Positions 8,159 through 17,682 are shown, numbered from the stretch's first letter. The stretch is DNA of 64,000 nucleotides from Sphingomonas sp. LT1P40 (GCF_036663835.1 NZ_JAXOJT010000001.1:1674001-1738000), one strand, 5' to 3'. Notes: generated by a model not told the origin, from the sequence alone. Made by a program: numbers and translations.

Positions 8159-9403
8159 ATGGAAGCGGAAGAGGCGGTGCCAACCGAGGCGCGCGGGGAA
8201 ACAAAACGGTTCAGGGCCAAGCGCGACGCGATCCTCGCGGCGGCGGCTGACGTCATCAACGAACAAAGCGCCAAGGGTATGACCTTTGCCGATGTGGCGC
8301 AGCGCGTCGGCCTCAATACCACCAGCGTTACCTATTATTTCAAGCGCAAGGAAGACCTTGCCGCCGCCTGTTTCGACGTCACGCTCGACCGGCTCGACGA
8401 GATGCTGGACGCGGCGCACAAGGAGAGGACGCCGGAGGCGCGCGTTGCCCGCTATATCGAAATCAACATGGAGCGGCTGGCGCAGATCCATCGCGGTGAA
8501 GAAAAGGCGTTCGCCATCCTCTCCGACCTGCGCGCCATGGAAGGCGAGATGCGCGCCCGACTGATGCAGCGCTGGCAACAGATTTTCCGCAAGACGCGCG
8601 CTTTGTGGGGCAATGACGGGACGCGGGCCGAGACCGATCTGCGCGGCGGGCGCGCGCATGTGCTGCTGGAGAATACCTTCTGGCTGCCCGCCTGGCTGGT
8701 GCGGTACGAACTCGACGAATATCCGCGCGTCGCGGCCCGGCTGATGGACGTATTCCGCAACGGCATCGCCGCCACGGATTCCGTCTGGCAGCCGCAGATG
8801 CTCGACCTGGTGCATGACGAGGCCGAGCCGGGGCGCGAGGCATTCCTGCTCGCCGCCACCCGCCTGATCAACGAACTCGGCTATCGCGGCGCGTCGGTGC
8901 AGAAGATCGCCAGCGAGTTGAACGTGACCAAGGGCAGCTTCTACCACCATCTCGATGCCAAGGACGAACTGGTGATCGAATGCTATCGCCGCAGCTTCGA
9001 CATCATCGCCGATGCGCAGCGGCTGGCGGAGGAGACCGGCGGCAACCAGTGGCACCGGCTGACCAGCACGATCACGACGCTGCTCGACTTCCAGTTTTCA
9101 CAGCGCGGGCCATTGCTGCGCACGACCGCGCTGTCCGGCCTGCCCCCGCGCGTCCGCACCGCGATGGTCGATCGCTCCAACCGCATCGCGCGCCGCTATG
9201 CGGGCATGCTGTCGGACGGCATCGCCGAGGGATCGATCCGCCCGATCGATCCGCTGGTGGCGAGCCAGACGATGATGGCGATGCAGAACGCCGCGTTCGA
9301 CATGCGCAAATGGGCGGGCACGATGCCGCGCGACCGGGCGATCGCTTTCTACGCGTCGACCGTGGTGTTCGGGTTGTTCGACGATCGGGTGCTGGGGGGC
9401 TAG
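8159..9403 (+). CDS. transcriptional regulator with two TetR domains in tandem
   Basis: The 414-residue protein is about twice the usual TetR length. The first TetR N-terminal domain covers ~20-68 with helix-turn-helix FADVAQRVGLNTTSVTYYF. A ligand-domain-like region follows, then a second TetR HTH at ~227-272 (VQKIASELNVTKGSFYHHL) and a second ligand-domain-like region. Both HTHs look intact. It is divergent from the ACAD/kinase operon, so it is the likely local regulator, perhaps sensing an acyl-CoA. I see no strong ribosome binding site before ATG 8159. It converges with the next gene, leaving 7 bp between stops. Confidence 0.92.
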   Translation: MEAEEAVPTEARGETKRFRAKRDAILAAAADVINEQSAKGMTFADVAQRVGLNTTSVTYYFKRKEDLAAACFDVTLDRLDEMLDAAHKERTPEARVARYIEINMERLAQIHRGEEKAFAILSDLRAMEGEMRARLMQRWQQIFRKTRALWGNDGTRAETDLRGGRAHVLLENTFWLPAWLVRYELDEYPRVAARLMDVFRNGIAATDSVWQPQMLDLVHDEAEPGREAFLLAATRLINELGYRGASVQKIASELNVTKGSFYHHLDAKDELVIECYRRSFDIIADAQRLAEETGGNQWHRLTSTITTLLDFQFSQRGPLLRTTALSGLPPRVRTAMVDRSNRIARRYAGMLSDGIAEGSIRPIDPLVASQTMMAMQNAAFDMRKWAGTMPRDRAIAFYASTVVFGLFDDRVLGG

Positions 9404-9410
9404 CTCCGCC

Positions 9411-12400
9411 CTAACGCAGTGCCAAGGTGCCGCCGCGACAGGTTTCCGATCCCGCAAAACGTTCACCCGAATCAGGGTGCAACACGCTTTCCAGATAGGT
9501 CAATCGCGCGCGCGATTGGCTCGCCATCGGATTGCTGCCGGCGTCCTGGCGCAAACGACCAAGGAGCTGTTGCGCAAGATTGCGCGGCTGATTCCAGTCC
9601 GGTGTCGTGACGCCATCGATTGGATCGGCCTTTGCAGCATCGGCCATCAACGCAATGAGCCGGTGCCGGGGAAATGCGTCGCCCAGCCGCCCCGACAGGC
9701 CAGTCCGGAAGAGGCGCTGCAATTGCGTGAACTGGTCTGCCCGGCCTAGTATCCGGCTCGCCAGCGGATTGCCCCGTGCGAATGCCAGTGTGCGGTCGCC
9801 GATCCCGTCAGCAATTACGGGAAACTCCCACGGCCCAACAGGCTCCACCCCGGCGCACGCCTCATCGTCGCATGGTTGTTCGCGCTCAAAGGCGATTTGC
9901 AGCATGAACCGCACAAAATGATCGCTGGAAGATCCCGCTGCCGATCGCGCAATGCTGGCGACGGTCATCGGATAGTCCTTCTCGCGCACACCGCTCCAGA
10001 TTGCATAGGGCTGCGATTGATAGCGTGCGGTGTTGACCGGCGCAGCCTTTACGCAATTCAGAAACGCTTGCTGTCCTTCTGCAACTTGCGGTCGGCATTC
10101 CTTGATCCGCGCAACGAGCGACATGTCGAACCGTTGGGGGTCATGCGCGAAAATCGATGATACGGCGTCGCGCTCACGCCAGCGGTCCGCGAATGCCGTG
10201 TTGACGGCCAGGGCAAAGGGCGGTCCGCGATCATCCGCGAACATGCCGAGCGCATCGTCATCACCCGTGGCGGCGTTATAGACCGCCAGTTGGGTCGCAA
10301 CGATCATCGACCACAAACTGCGTTCCGGCCATTCTCCGGTGGCGGCATCGACGAAGCGGTCCAATTCCATCATTTCACAGCCCAGCGCCGAGTCTACCAG
10401 GGCCGGATGGATGTGAACGCGTAGGATGCTGGGCATGAGCGGCCCCGACGTCATGGTCACGGTGGTCGGGCGCGCGTCCGCCGCATAGGCGAGCGCCTGC
10501 TGTACCATCTCACCGTCGAACTGCCCTACCGGTATTGCCTTACCGTTCTGGCGGAGGAAGATGTCGAACATCGGACCCTTGCTCGTCCATGTGATATCAT
10601 CGACATTGATCTTACCATCACCTTGCGGATCGGTCCCGATCAGCACGCCACCCACGCGCACGGATCCGCGCAGGCGACTGAAGCTTCTGGACGCTGAGCC
10701 GGCACTTGCGGATCGTGTGCTTTTGCTCGCATCGCCGCCGCCGCCGATCCCGCCGCCGCCGCCACCGCCACCGCCTGCAGCAGCCTGCGCGATCGAAGGC
10801 GGCACGGGGACGCTAGACCCGTAGGATTTCGTTAGCGCACGACCCAATGGCGACTCGTTCAAGGCTTGGGCACGCCCGGGAAACAGGTCCTCATAGGAGC
10901 CGACTGATCCTTCGATTGCGCTGCGCAGGCTCTCGCTGCTGGAAACCATCGGACGCAGGTCTTCTACGGCGCGCGCCACCCGCGCCGTCGCCTGGGGCGG
11001 ATCGCTGCGCTGCAATGTCGGGTGAAGATCGGCAGCAGTACTCGCGACGCGCTGTGCGTTGGCGTCCCCGTTCCTCAACAATGTGCGTGCCAGATCGGCT
11101 TCGCTTTGCATGAAGAATGCCGGAACCCGCGCGCCCTTTCGCACGCGGTCGATCGACGACGCGTAGTTCGTGCCGGCTTCGATATCGTTGAGGAAATCGG
11201 CGAGTTTGGATTGAAGCATCCGCGACGCGGCATCCTTGATCGCGCCCTTGGCCTCGCTTCCCATCCGGTCGATGCGCGCACGGTCAGCGGGATCAGGCAA
11301 GGCGCCGTCGATCGAGGCCGAAAGCGCTTCATCGAGGACGCCACCGAACATATCTCCAAGCGAAGCCGGTTGCCGAAATGACGCAAGCCCGGCCTCAAGA
11401 CGCGCGCGAAACACGGGCGATGCATCCGCTTTCGCACGAATCCATTTCTCGATCCGGTTGACTGCCGTCTCGCCGCTATTGCTCTCGACCGACCGTCGCG
11501 CAACGAAGTCCCGAAATTCGCCATATTGCTGGCGAGCGGTTTCGGGCAGTGCGGTATCGCTCGCAAATGACATGCCGCGCATCGCAGATGCCCGCCCCGA
11601 TGCGTTCTGCGCAAAATCGCGCAGAATCGTATCGCGGATGACGATCTCCTCGATCAATCGGTCCGCAGCTTGCAACCCCGCGGGTCGCACCGCCATCTCG
11701 GGATGGACGCGCGTAACTGACGAGCGCCAGTCCGGCGACGAAACCAGAGCGCGTGCGAATTGCCGGGCTGCAACATGATATGAACCGCTGGCACCCGCCT
11801 CTTCCTCGGCGGACACAACCGGCGGGCGGGCGGCGACCTGCTTTGCGACTTGCTTCAGGCTGTTCTGCGCATCCTGTTGCGTGCGAAACACCTGGATGTC
11901 GTTGATCGATCCCAACGCGGGGATAATGCCCTGATTGGCCAGTACCGGCGCGGTCACCCCCAGAACGAGGAAGCACGCGACCGCCGTCCCACCCCGTTTC
12001 AGCAGCTTGCTTGTCGAAGTGATCGTATTTTGCGCGCCCTTGCTGAACAATCCAAGGCGAAGCGCGCCCCAGAAGCCACCGGTCGCGGGTTCCTCCACCC
12101 GGACCTGGGTAAGGTCGATGCGTCGATCGACGTCCAGAAACGTATATTGCGTGACCATCGTGTCGCGCATGTCGAGCAATTGCTTCAGTTTGCCCTGACT
12201 TTCTGCATCAGGCATTTCGGCGAGTTGCGCCGCAACCCCGTCACAGGTCGAAATATTCTGCTCGATCTGCTGCATCTGCTCGGTCGGCGGAAGATCGAGA
12301 TAGGCAGCATCATCCGCGAGAATTGTGTCGATCTGCCGCTTCCGCTCGCTGTCCAGCGAATCGGCGAGATTCGACCGTCGCATCCGCCACGCCATCCAGA

Positions 12401-12749
12401 AAATGGCAAGCAACGCCGTCCACAGCGCAAAGCCGCCGACAATGCTTTGCGCAGGGCCAATAATCTCGTTCACGCGCAGGACGAACCCATAGGTCGCATT
12501 CAACAGCGACGCGCCGAATACCGGCGCGATCAGCGTGAGCAAGCTCAACAAAACAAAAGCGATTACAAATACAAATAGCGCTATTTTCAGAAAATCCTCA
12601 ACGGTCCTGAGTGCAGTTACAGTGCCTGCCCGGGCGTATTTGCGAAGTGTTCCGTCGGACTGCCATCGCTTCTCAGACGCGGGAATGATCAGGAACCGGA
12701 GTGCGGCGTAAATCGCGCCGATCAATAGCACCACAAACCAGAGTTTCAT
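9411..12749 (-). CDS. large membrane-anchored protein of unknown function
   Basis: I do not recognise this 1112-residue protein. Four hydrophobic segments (about 3-23, 53-80, 102-122 and 254-272) are followed by ~840 residues that are probably periplasmic, with helical, Ala/Arg-rich stretches. Near residue ~695 a run of Gly separates this part from a C-terminal region containing GKINVDDITWTS, a Cys pair in CDDEACAG and one more Cys near the end. ATG 12749 (MKLWFVV) is preferred because it begins directly with a membrane helix; ATG 12782 is also in frame. It is alone between convergent and same-strand neighbours; no partner gene is evident. Confidence 0.85.
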   Translation of the reverse strand: MKLWFVVLLIGAIYAALRFLIIPASEKRWQSDGTLRKYARAGTVTALRTVEDFLKIALFVFVIAFVLLSLLTLIAPVFGASLLNATYGFVLRVNEIIGPAQSIVGGFALWTALLAIFWMAWRMRRSNLADSLDSERKRQIDTILADDAAYLDLPPTEQMQQIEQNISTCDGVAAQLAEMPDAESQGKLKQLLDMRDTMVTQYTFLDVDRRIDLTQVRVEEPATGGFWGALRLGLFSKGAQNTITSTSKLLKRGGTAVACFLVLGVTAPVLANQGIIPALGSINDIQVFRTQQDAQNSLKQVAKQVAARPPVVSAEEEAGASGSYHVAARQFARALVSSPDWRSSVTRVHPEMAVRPAGLQAADRLIEEIVIRDTILRDFAQNASGRASAMRGMSFASDTALPETARQQYGEFRDFVARRSVESNSGETAVNRIEKWIRAKADASPVFRARLEAGLASFRQPASLGDMFGGVLDEALSASIDGALPDPADRARIDRMGSEAKGAIKDAASRMLQSKLADFLNDIEAGTNYASSIDRVRKGARVPAFFMQSEADLARTLLRNGDANAQRVASTAADLHPTLQRSDPPQATARVARAVEDLRPMVSSSESLRSAIEGSVGSYEDLFPGRAQALNESPLGRALTKSYGSSVPVPPSIAQAAAGGGGGGGGGIGGGGDASKSTRSASAGSASRSFSRLRGSVRVGGVLIGTDPQGDGKINVDDITWTSKGPMFDIFLRQNGKAIPVGQFDGEMVQQALAYAADARPTTVTMTSGPLMPSILRVHIHPALVDSALGCEMMELDRFVDAATGEWPERSLWSMIVATQLAVYNAATGDDDALGMFADDRGPPFALAVNTAFADRWRERDAVSSIFAHDPQRFDMSLVARIKECRPQVAEGQQAFLNCVKAAPVNTARYQSQPYAIWSGVREKDYPMTVASIARSAAGSSSDHFVRFMLQIAFEREQPCDDEACAGVEPVGPWEFPVIADGIGDRTLAFARGNPLASRILGRADQFTQLQRLFRTGLSGRLGDAFPRHRLIALMADAAKADPIDGVTTPDWNQPRNLAQQLLGRLRQDAGSNPMASQSRARLTYLESVLHPDSGERFAGSETCRGGTLALR

Positions 12750-12838
12750 GCCTGCCCCCGCAACACTACTACCGGGGTACATTACCGGCTGTTTCCGCTG
12801 TTACAAGCGCACCAATTTATCCAATTCGGTCCGGCTGC

Positions 12839-14182
12839 TCATGTCGCAGCCTGTCGCTTCAACCACACTCCCGCGCGCCAGTAATGGAACAGCGCCCAAG
12901 GCGTTGCCGCGGCGAAGGTCAGCATCGCCATCCGCAACGCCTCGGCATCGCCATAGGTCGGCTTCAGCGCGTCGCTGATGACGCCGATCATCGTCGGGCC
13001 GAGGCCCAGGCCGATCAGGTTGATGACCAGCAACGTCACCGCCGCCCACAGCGCGCGCATGCGCAAGGGTGCCAGCCCCTGAATCAGCGCAAAGGTCGGG
13101 CCGAGATACGAGTTCACCAGCAATAGCGAGAACCAGTAGATCGGCACCGCCACCCACGGATCGGACGAGGCGAAGAACAGGAAGGAGAGCGGGAGTCCCA
13201 CGCCCTTCATCGCCAGTACCAGCCATGCCTGACTGTGCAGCCCCCACCGCTCCGCCGCCTTGTTCGCCAGCCATCCGCCCATCACCGCCGATATCGTGCC
13301 GCAAATCGCGCCCACCGGGGCGACGATCGACGCGAGCTGAAGCTTGTCCATCCCGAGCGTGCGGATCAGGAAGCTGGGACCGAACGCGGTGTGGCCATAG
13401 CCGATCAGCGAGGTGATGGTGACGCCCATCACCAGATGCAGCGCGGCGCGATTGGCAAACAGCGTGCGGAAACCGGTGCCGAAGCTCGGCATGTCGCCAT
13501 GCGTGTGCGTCTGCGTCTGCGTCTGCGTCTGCGACGGATCGGACAGCCCGCGACGCGGTTCGATCACAAACATCTTGATGATGATAGCGAGCAAGATGCC
13601 GGGGATACCGACCGCAAACATCGCCACACGCCAGCCGAAGAAATGCGCCAGCGTGCCGCCGATCATCGTGCCGCCCGCCGCACCCAGCACCACGCCCAGC
13701 GAATAGATGCCCATCGCCCCTGCGCGCTTTTCCGGCGGATAGAGATCGGCGATGATCGAATGGCTAGGCGGGCTCGATCCCGCCTCCCCGATCCCCACGC
13801 CGATCCGCGCGAGCAACAATTGCACGAAATTCTGTGCCAGCCCGCACACGGCGGTCATCGCGCTCCACAGGGTAAGTGCGATGGCGATGATGTTGACGCG
13901 ATTGCCGCGATCGGCGAGTCGCGCGACCGGCAAGCCCAATGTCGCGTAGAAAATGGCGAAGGCGAAACCCGCGAGCAGGCCCAGCTGCGTGTCGCTCAGC
14001 AGCAATTCGGCCTTGATGTCCTCCTGCAGGATCGCAAGGATCTGCCGGTCCATATAGCTGAAGAAATAGGCGGCGGTGAGCAGGATCAGCGTCGCCGTCC
14101 GGCGCTTCATGGCGATCGCGTCGACCTGTGCGGTGTCGGGAGCAGGCGTTGTCGGCCCATCTATGCCGGAACTGCTCGCCAT
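12839..14182 (-). CDS. MFS transporter, spinster-like family
   Basis: A ~447-residue major facilitator with about 12 membrane helices. Early motifs SYMDRQILAILQEDIK and ARLADRGNRV, and GIGEAGSSPPSHSIIADLYPPEKR, are typical of the spinster-like branch that includes carriers of lipids and organic acids. A central cytoplasmic loop carries an unusual QTQTQTHTHG stretch from a DNA repeat. ATG 14182 is used; GTG 14188 is also possible with GGAG just upstream. Located between a TonB-dependent receptor and a membrane protein, it may carry the same substrate across the inner membrane. The direction of transport is not evident. Confidence 0.9.
   Translation of the reverse strand: MASSSGIDGPTTPAPDTAQVDAIAMKRRTATLILLTAAYFFSYMDRQILAILQEDIKAELLLSDTQLGLLAGFAFAIFYATLGLPVARLADRGNRVNIIAIALTLWSAMTAVCGLAQNFVQLLLARIGVGIGEAGSSPPSHSIIADLYPPEKRAGAMGIYSLGVVLGAAGGTMIGGTLAHFFGWRVAMFAVGIPGILLAIIIKMFVIEPRRGLSDPSQTQTQTQTHTHGDMPSFGTGFRTLFANRAALHLVMGVTITSLIGYGHTAFGPSFLIRTLGMDKLQLASIVAPVGAICGTISAVMGGWLANKAAERWGLHSQAWLVLAMKGVGLPLSFLFFASSDPWVAVPIYWFSLLLVNSYLGPTFALIQGLAPLRMRALWAAVTLLVINLIGLGLGPTMIGVISDALKPTYGDAEALRMAMLTFAAATPWALFHYWRAGVWLKRQAAT
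13501..13533. repeat. hexanucleotide microsatellite inside MFS gene
   Basis: A run of about four to five CTGCGT units, with GTGT-flanking variants, encodes alternating Gln-Thr and His-Thr in the central loop of the transporter. The unit is six bases, so gain or loss changes loop length by two residues without a frameshift. Confidence 0.8.
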
Positions 14183-14201
14183 ACGCACTTCACTCCATCA
14201 C

Positions 14202-14243
14202 AAAAAAAGGAGGCTTCGCCGTGTTGTCGCACGACGAAGCCTC
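14202..14243 (-). terminator. rho-independent terminator of the TonB-dependent receptor gene
   Basis: On the minus strand a stem with arms GAGGCTTCG and CGAAGCCTC (14235-14243 and 14210-14218) is extended by CGTG/CACG after one mismatch and followed by a seven-T tract. It begins 15 bp after the receptor stop codon. Confidence 0.9.
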
Positions 14244-14257
14244 ATTGGACACCAACC

Positions 14258-17212
14258 TCAGAATTTGGCGGCGACGCCAATTTTGAAGTTGCGGCCCAGC
14301 GGATTGCCGACGAACGGCTCGTAGTTGTAATCCTCCCGCGCGAACGGCGGATCCTGATCGAAGATGTTATAGACGCTGCCCGACAGGGTGACGCTGTCGG
14401 TGATGGCGAACTGGATGGTGAAATCGGCGCTGGTATAGCTTTCGATGTTCGCGCCGCCGGTCACGCGCGCGCCGCCCAGTGCCGCGTTCGGGCCATAGAT
14501 GCCCGCCGCCGTCGTATCGGCGCGCTGATCGTACAGCCCGTCGATATAGGTCACGGTCAGCCGCGCATCGACCGGACCGCTGCCCAGCTCCAGATAGCCC
14601 TGCCCCTTCCACTCCGGCACGGGATAGAGCGTGGTCTGGTAATTGAGCAGCCCGACCCCGTCATAGCCCGCCTGAACCAAGGTGCCCGCGACCGAGATAT
14701 CGCCGATGCGGTTCTGAAGCGTATAGGTCACGCTGCCGCCGATGCCGAAACGCGCGGCCCCGCCGAACATCTCGTTGTTACGATAGCCGACCGAGGCGTC
14801 GATGCCCTCGTTGGTGATCGACGCGCCGTTCTGCAACTCGGTGCGCACGCGCGAGATTGCCGTGCGCGTCGTCGCCGCCGTGCAGGGTCCGGTCGAGAAG
14901 GTGAAGCGCGCGGCCAGTGCGGCGTTGGTGGCACAGGTGTTGCCTGCACCCGCCGGGAACAGCGTGTTGACCATTGCGATCAGCGGATCGGTGACGATCA
15001 CATCCTTCAGGTCATAGCGGTAATAATCGAGGCTGGCGGTAAACCCACCGGCGTTCAACAGAATGCCGCCGCCATAGTTGGTCGACGATTCCGGGATCAG
15101 ATTGGGATTGCCGACCACGTCGATCGGGCGGAACGCGGTGTCGATGATCTGCAACGCGACCACGCCGTTGGTCGATACGTTGGCCAGGGTCGGCGCGCGG
15201 AAGGTGGTGCCGTATCCGCCGCGCAGTGCCAGCCAGTCGGTCACCTGCCAGCGTGCGCGAATCTGCGGATCGAAGGTCGAACCGATATTGCCGCCATAAT
15301 CTTCGTAGCGCGCCGCCAGCTGGACGTTCAGCGTGTCGAGGATCGGCAGCTGCATTTCGCCATAGATGGCATAGACGCTGCCCGACAAAGACGAGTTGCG
15401 GTTGGTGCCTAGGAAGCCCAGTGCGCCGGTCGCCGGACGACCGCCCGAGCACGCCGCCGCATTGGTGTTTCCGTTGAGCGGGGATTCGCGGCACGGATTC
15501 TGCGCCAGATTGTTGGCTGCGCCATAGGTCGTGTCGATCGATTCACTGCGATATTGGCCGCCAATGCCGAATTGCACCTCGCCGCCGGGCAGCGAAAAGC
15601 CGGTGCCGCCGCTGATCGATCCTTCGACCACCGTCAGTTCGGTATCGACCTGGGTGAACGACTTGACGAAGAACCAGTCGGTCAGCACGGACGAATTTGC
15701 CGGCCCGTTCCCCTGGCTGTTGGTCGCGCCGGTCGCCGCGTTACGTGTCACCGCATTGCCGAACGGGTTGAACCACATGCACCCGTTCGCACCCGGCGTG
15801 CTGCCGGTGCAATTCGGCCCGCCGAAACCGAGCAGCGCACGCTGCACGCGATCGCCATAGGAATCGGTACCGTCGATGTAGCGATAATAGTTATGATAGG
15901 TGAAATTGAGGTTGTAGTTCAAATTCGCGCTGATCTCGCCGCGCAGTTCGGCGGTCGCGCGGAAGGATTCGCTCTTGCGCATGCCGCGCGACGAGCCCGG
16001 CTCGGTCTCGTCGTTCAGCGTCCCCGGATTGCCGCCAAGCAGGAACGGGCGGAACAACAGGGTCGGGAACAGAACGCCCGCCCCCGCCGGCGTGCCCGCA
16101 TTGGCCGCACGATAGGCGACCAGACCGGGATTCTCGCTCGGCGCGAAAAAGCCGCTGCCGAACAGGGCGGCGAACGGCGCATAGGGCGTCCCCGCCGCCG
16201 CCACCGCCGATGGCGATTGCGTCAACAGATAGGATGGCGAGGTCAGATAGTGCGGCACGGTGGTGCGGCCGTACAGCAACGTCGTCTGGAACGTCATCGA
16301 CGGCGTGATGTCGATCTCGACATCGACGAACGCCTGTCCGCGCTTTTCCAGCTCGACCAGATTGTCATAGACCGAATATTGGTTGGAACAGCGGGCGTCC
16401 GCGCCGACGAACCCGCCCAGCGAGGCGCAGGATGCGTCACCGACCACGCCGGTCACCGGCGATCCCGCCGCGCTCAGGAACAGGAAGTTGGCGGGGTTGC
16501 CGCCGCCGGTCCAGCCGCCCTGCGGATTTTCGGCATAGGGCCGGATCGCCCAGTCGCGTTCCTTCGCCATCAGCTGACCGCGCTTCTGAAAGCCCGCGGC
16601 GAACAGCACACGCAGATTCTCGCCGACATGGCCATAGCTGAGCGACAGATCGACATCGCCATCCGAGCCGTCGATGAACTTGTAGCTGGCCGCACCCTGA
16701 AAGCCGCGCTGATTGGTGCGCGTGATGAAGTTGACCACGCCCGCAATCGCTTCGGAACCATAGGTCGCCGCCGCGCCGTCCTTCAGGATTTCGACGCGTC
16801 CCAGCGCCGCCGATGGCAGCATGTTGATATCGACCGAGGGGACGCCGTTACCCGACGTGGCCAGCCGTTTCGAGTTGAGCAGTACCAAAGTGCGCTGCGG
16901 GCTGAGGCCGCGCAGATTGACCGTGGCAATGCCCTCGGCACCCTGCGACCGGCTGTCGAACTGGTTGGAATCGCCCAGCGACGCGCTCGATGTCGGCAGC
17001 GCCTTGACCAGTTCCAGCGTCGACGGATTGCCCTGTTTCGACAGTTCCTCGGCACCGATCACGTCGACCGGCAGCGCCGCATCCTCGGGCGTGCCCGCGA
17101 TGATCGAACCGGTAATGACGATTTCGCTCTCACCGTCCTGTGCATAAGCCGGCGAGGCCACCCCGATCGCCAGCGCCGAGAATCCGCACGCCACCAATAG
17201 CTGCTTCTTCAT
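14258..17212 (-). CDS. TonB-dependent outer-membrane receptor
   Basis: The 984-residue protein has a signal peptide ending in SPAYAQ, an ESEIVITGS TonB-box-like start, a plug domain (roughly 35-165, with VNLRGLSPQRTLVLLNSKR), and a long 22-strand-type barrel ending in a terminal Phe (KIGVAAKF). Such receptors import large or scarce molecules using TonB energy. Its length and the LSPQRTLVLLN plug style are typical of sphingomonad receptors for organic substrates rather than siderophores. ATG 17212 (MKKQLLV) is chosen because the signal peptide begins there. It sits among acyl-CoA catabolic genes, suggesting it takes up the pathway substrate. Confidence 0.95.
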   Translation of the reverse strand: MKKQLLVACGFSALAIGVASPAYAQDGESEIVITGSIIAGTPEDAALPVDVIGAEELSKQGNPSTLELVKALPTSSASLGDSNQFDSRSQGAEGIATVNLRGLSPQRTLVLLNSKRLATSGNGVPSVDINMLPSAALGRVEILKDGAAATYGSEAIAGVVNFITRTNQRGFQGAASYKFIDGSDGDVDLSLSYGHVGENLRVLFAAGFQKRGQLMAKERDWAIRPYAENPQGGWTGGGNPANFLFLSAAGSPVTGVVGDASCASLGGFVGADARCSNQYSVYDNLVELEKRGQAFVDVEIDITPSMTFQTTLLYGRTTVPHYLTSPSYLLTQSPSAVAAAGTPYAPFAALFGSGFFAPSENPGLVAYRAANAGTPAGAGVLFPTLLFRPFLLGGNPGTLNDETEPGSSRGMRKSESFRATAELRGEISANLNYNLNFTYHNYYRYIDGTDSYGDRVQRALLGFGGPNCTGSTPGANGCMWFNPFGNAVTRNAATGATNSQGNGPANSSVLTDWFFVKSFTQVDTELTVVEGSISGGTGFSLPGGEVQFGIGGQYRSESIDTTYGAANNLAQNPCRESPLNGNTNAAACSGGRPATGALGFLGTNRNSSLSGSVYAIYGEMQLPILDTLNVQLAARYEDYGGNIGSTFDPQIRARWQVTDWLALRGGYGTTFRAPTLANVSTNGVVALQIIDTAFRPIDVVGNPNLIPESSTNYGGGILLNAGGFTASLDYYRYDLKDVIVTDPLIAMVNTLFPAGAGNTCATNAALAARFTFSTGPCTAATTRTAISRVRTELQNGASITNEGIDASVGYRNNEMFGGAARFGIGGSVTYTLQNRIGDISVAGTLVQAGYDGVGLLNYQTTLYPVPEWKGQGYLELGSGPVDARLTVTYIDGLYDQRADTTAAGIYGPNAALGGARVTGGANIESYTSADFTIQFAITDSVTLSGSVYNIFDQDPPFAREDYNYEPFVGNPLGRNFKIGVAAKF

Positions 17213-17250
17213 AGATCCCACTCCCGTTTGGCCGGAACACTCTATCGTTT

Positions 17251-17266
17251 CCATACCGCAAACTCG
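17251..17266 (-). promoter_or_regulatory. candidate operator, site B of GTATGG motif
   Basis: On the minus strand the site reads CGAGTTTGCGGTATGG, ending 38 bp before the receptor start. It lies just downstream of a putative -10 element, so bound protein would block transcription initiation. See the other motif sites at 8042, 20237, 21799 and 26018. Confidence 0.5.
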
Positions 17267-17295
17267 AATAGATCGATTCTCGGGCCATCGGTCAA
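17267..17295 (-). promoter_or_regulatory. candidate promoter of the TonB-dependent receptor gene
   Basis: On the minus strand TTGACC (17295-17290) and TCTATT (17272-17267) are separated by 17 bp, an acceptable housekeeping-sigma promoter. The rest of 17296-17509 shows no gene; it includes a moderately A/T-rich stretch and no further signal I can name. Confidence 0.4.
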
Positions 17296-17509
17296 GTCAA
17301 CAAAACCGTTGCGAATTGCCACCTATCCTCACCTGAGGCATATATGTCACCGGGGGTTGCGGCCATATGGGGGTATGTTGAACGAAGGTTCGAAAATCTG
17401 ATTTGACGACTCGTTGCCGACGGCGGTTTGTGGTGGCCCTCAAAAGAGGAAACCACGGGCGCGCCGTCAGAGCGGACAGGCCGCTAACGACCCGATGGAG
17501 GACTGCATT

Positions 17510-17682
17510 CCCTCTCCCGTCGGGAGAGGGTTGCGCAGACTAGGTTCGCGTTCTTCACGCGGCTCTAGTCGGAGCTGGGTGAGGGGATCACCCCATCGAG
17601 AGCGCGGGGTCCCCTCATCCAACCTCCGCTAGGCAGCAAGCTGCCAAGCTGCGGTATCCTTCTCCCTCTGGAGAAGGTTTGG
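17510..17682. repeat. ~170-bp intergenic repeat, copy 2 (inverted relative to copy 1)
   Basis: The reverse complement of this segment matches 1293-1462 over nearly its whole length, including the bounding palindromes CCTCTCCCG/CGGGAGAGG and CTTCTCC/GGAGAAG. The least conserved part is ~30 bp near the CCTCTCCC end. It lies beyond the 3' end of the ACAD small-subunit gene and upstream of the receptor promoter. Confidence 0.85.

Noticed and set aside
7313-9055. 580-codon minus-strand open frame over the TetR gene and the ACAD operon
   Set aside because: It reads across a divergent promoter and both coding strands; it is an artefact of GC-rich codon usage.
13235-15412. 725-codon plus-strand open frame over the MFS and receptor genes
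   Set aside because: It crosses a clear terminator and two conserved genes on the other strand.
15554-17200. 548-codon plus-strand open frame inside the receptor gene
   Set aside because: Antisense shadow of a TonB-dependent receptor with signal peptide and terminal Phe.
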